From: Lachnoanaerobaculum sp. ICM7
GTDB lineage: Bacteria; Bacillota; Clostridia; Lachnospirales; Lachnospiraceae
NCBI RefSeq assembly: GCF_000287675.1
Contig: NZ_ALJL01000016.1
Span: 62,001-126,000, forward strand
Length of the DNA stretch: 64,000 nt
Direction of reading: 5' to 3'
Shown here: piece after piece, positions 62,367 through 64,000 of the stretch
How the letters are laid out: each line of letters begins with the position of its first letter
How positions within the stretch are numbered: the first letter of the stretch is position 1
Notes under the pieces: model-generated
What the model saw: the letters and a program-made list of their open reading frames with translations, nothing else
Database searches by the model: none
Told to the model about the DNA's origin: nothing
Made by a program: the position numbers and the translations under genes

Positions 62367-64000
62367 TTCAAAAGCCTGACTTTCTGTAAAATATTTACTA
62401 TTTTTCTGCCCTTTGGCATCTGCAATATCTCATTCTTTGATATGGTTCTTGTACCGATCAAAAGTATTGCATAAACAGGTGCTCCAACCATAATAGGTAT
62501 CAATGTAAGTATTACTCTACTGCTGCTGAATTTTAAAATAAATGTGTATACAATATATACAACTATTCCCATTAATCCCGCACAAATAAAAGGCATAAGA
62601 TAAGTCTTTATAAGCTCCTGTTTATAGGATAGATTTCTTCTTATACTTCTCGCATTTAGAACACACATCGAAAGAGCAAAGACCATATTTCCGAATACCA
62701 AACCTATTACATTTGATTTAAATGTAAATAACAGTATATACAGTATAATAAAATGTATTATAAGTGATATAAAAGCATTCTTAACCGGCTTATTTATGAG
62801 ACTGGTTCCCTGAAGTACAGCATTTGTAACTGTTGAAACGGAATACAATACAACAACTCCAGATCCCAATATCATCAAATATGCAGCCAACATGGCATCT
62901 TCCATCGAATTAAACAATATCCCCATTACAGGCATTGAAATAACTGCAAGTCCTATTGCACATGGAAAACTTACAATGGTGGCAAATCTTATAACCATTG
63001 ATATCTTTGAGTTTACATCACCTCTTTCACCCTTACTGAAACTCCTTGAAATCGTTGGAATAAGAGATGAAGACATTGCATTTGCTATAGCTACAGGAAC
63101 ATTTACAAGTACAAGATAACCTCCTGTATATATTCCGTAAAGTCTTGAGGTCTCTTCTTCAAGTCCTAAGGCTTTCATACTCTGTCCGAATACCATACCG
63201 TCAAGAACAGAATTTATATTATAAATAGCTGTAGACGCTATTACAGGTATTACCGTAAGTATCAATACTCTTGTAATTGTAGAAAAACTTTCTTTTCTTA
63301 GAGTTTTATCATTTACAATATTCTTTCTTCTCACATTTGCAGTCACAAAAAAGAATGCAAGCATTACAAGCAAGGCTATAACTGTACCTGCGCCTGTACC
63401 TATTGTACCTCCTGCCGCACCGTAAGCCGCCTTTACATTTTCTCCCTTTGCCTGCTTTAATGCCATCTCACACAAATAATAAGCAGCACCTACCGATACG
63501 GCCGCATTTATTATCTGTTCAAAAATTTGAGAAAGTGCAGTAGGCACCATGGTGGAGTGACCTTGGAAATATCCTCGAAGCACTCCCAGATATGCCATGA
63601 TCCATATAGTAGGCGCCAGACTTTGAAGCGCATACTTTGCTAAAGGCATTTGATAAAGATTACTTGCAAAAAAGTTTGCTCCGAAAAAAACGATAACAAA
63701 ACCAAGGCCTCCCACTATTGTTGCATATATAAGGGCAGCCCTCAGTATTTTATTTGCATTCCTATATTCATTCTTTGCAATTCTTGAAGAAACCATCTTA
63801 CTTACCGCAAGTGGCAATGAATATGAAGAAAGCAAAAGAATAATCGCATACAGATTATATGCAGTGGAATAATATCCCATACCCTTACTTCCTATTATTC
63901 TAAGAAGAGGTACTCTGTAGGCAAGTCCAATAAGTCTGACCAAAATTCCTGCAACAGCCAATATGGCTCCCTGCACCAAAAAATTATTAGATTCTTTCTT
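62363..64000 (-). CDS. MurJ/SpoVB-family lipid flippase, 5' end outside window
   Basis: At least 546 codons of a multi-pass protein with about 14 helices are present. The frame remains open to base 64000, so the start lies outside the window; the TTG at 63979 is an internal codon with no ribosome binding site. It belongs to the MOP/MVF group (COG2244): early segment GILVRLIGLAYRVPLLRIIG, then GYYSTAYNLYAI and PLAVSKMVS. In Gram-positives such proteins flip lipid II (YtgP/MurJ) or act in spore cortex formation (SpoVB). Which one applies is not decided here. It is the first visible gene of the long flavoprotein-proB-mut unit. Confidence 0.88.
   Translation of the reverse strand, partial: KKESNNFLVQGAILAVAGILVRLIGLAYRVPLLRIIGSKGMGYYSTAYNLYAIILLLSSYSLPLAVSKMVSSRIAKNEYRNANKILRAALIYATIVGGLGFVIVFFGANFFASNLYQMPLAKYALQSLAPTIWIMAYLGVLRGYFQGHSTMVPTALSQIFEQIINAAVSVGAAYYLCEMALKQAKGENVKAAYGAAGGTIGTGAGTVIALLVMLAFFFVTANVRRKNIVNDKTLRKESFSTITRVLILTVIPVIASTAIYNINSVLDGMVFGQSMKALGLEEETSRLYGIYTGGYLVLVNVPVAIANAMSSSLIPTISRSFSKGERGDVNSKISMVIRFATIVSFPCAIGLAVISMPVMGILFNSMEDAMLAAYLMILGSGVVVLYSVSTVTNAVLQGTSLINKPVKNAFISLIIHFIILYILLFTFKSNVIGLVFGNMVFALSMCVLNARSIRRNLSYKQELIKTYLMPFICAGLMGIVVYIVYTFILKFSSSRVILTLIPIMVGAPVYAILLIGTRTISKNEILQMPKGRKIVNILQKVRLLK

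Noticed and set aside
63977-63979. TTG as the start of the flippase gene
   Set aside because: The frame continues upstream to the window edge, no Shine-Dalgarno sequence precedes it, and the first helix would be cut close.

Overview
This is an AT-rich window carrying an almost entirely chromosomal gene set from an anaerobic, low-G+C Gram-positive bacterium. The best guess is a Lachnospiraceae member (Clostridia), possibly near Lachnoanaerobaculum, Catonella or Johnsonella; the genus is a guess from gene content and style. The main pointers are a class III fructose-1,6-bisphosphatase, a VanW/G5 wall protein, a long Gram-positive PBP2, SepF, endonuclease-type MutL, Ser/Thr/Glu-rich extracytoplasmic tails and strong AGGAGG ribosome binding sites. 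No rRNA, tRNA, phage, insertion sequence or CRISPR array was seen. No gap between genes exceeds 300 bases.

Of about 51 genes, only two (a PHP phosphoesterase and an MFS transporter) lie on the + strand. Everything else is on the minus strand, in long, tightly packed operons. In + coordinates, but read right to left for transcription, the layout is as follows. (1) 1-5.8 kb: a truncated membrane acyltransferase, fbp, a VanW protein and the divergent PHP gene. (2) 5.9-11 kb: a GlmU-like beta-helix protein, topB, galM and asd. (3) 11-18.3 kb: topoisomerase IV-like parC and parE, rho and rarA. (4) 18.4-22 kb: the MFS gene, fba and thrC. (5) 22-35 kb: an envelope region in which a response regulator and histidine kinase are followed by a large ectodomain protein, an ABC transporter and a zinc-ribbon membrane protein. 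It is preceded by an LCP ligase, a lipoprotein, a lipid-anchored amidase and a cytidylate-kinase-like gene. (6) 35.4-41.3 kb: rluD-like, lspA, aroB, ylmH, sepF, yggS and a membrane-fusion-like protein (the ylm/division cluster). (7) 41.5-49.5 kb: radC, mreC, mreD, PBP2, rodA, mgsA and a D,D-carboxypeptidase (the elongation cluster, with no mreB or min genes). (8) 49.6-64 kb: a MurJ/SpoVB-type flippase cut by the window edge, two flavoproteins, proB, a YnzC-like gene, 5-FTHF cyclo-ligase, miaB, mutS, mutL, miaA and a methionine-gamma-lyase-like gene.

Functionally the window is dominated by cell-envelope construction and its surveillance (flippase, PBP2/RodA/MreCD, carboxypeptidase, amidase, LCP, VanW, TCS-ABC module), DNA/RNA maintenance (MutSL, RarA, topoisomerases, Rho, MiaA/B) and core metabolism. 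The most striking item is Rho. Between its N-terminal domain and its RNA-binding fold it carries a roughly 120-residue Asn/Gln/Tyr-rich, repeat-containing segment with prion-like composition. Two genes (galM and the HlyD-like gene) have a strong promoter followed immediately by a terminator-like hairpin and U-run abutting the ribosome binding site, which suggests leader attenuation. Several gene starts were chosen downstream of the longest open frame because a Shine-Dalgarno sequence sits inside the longer version; each entry says so.
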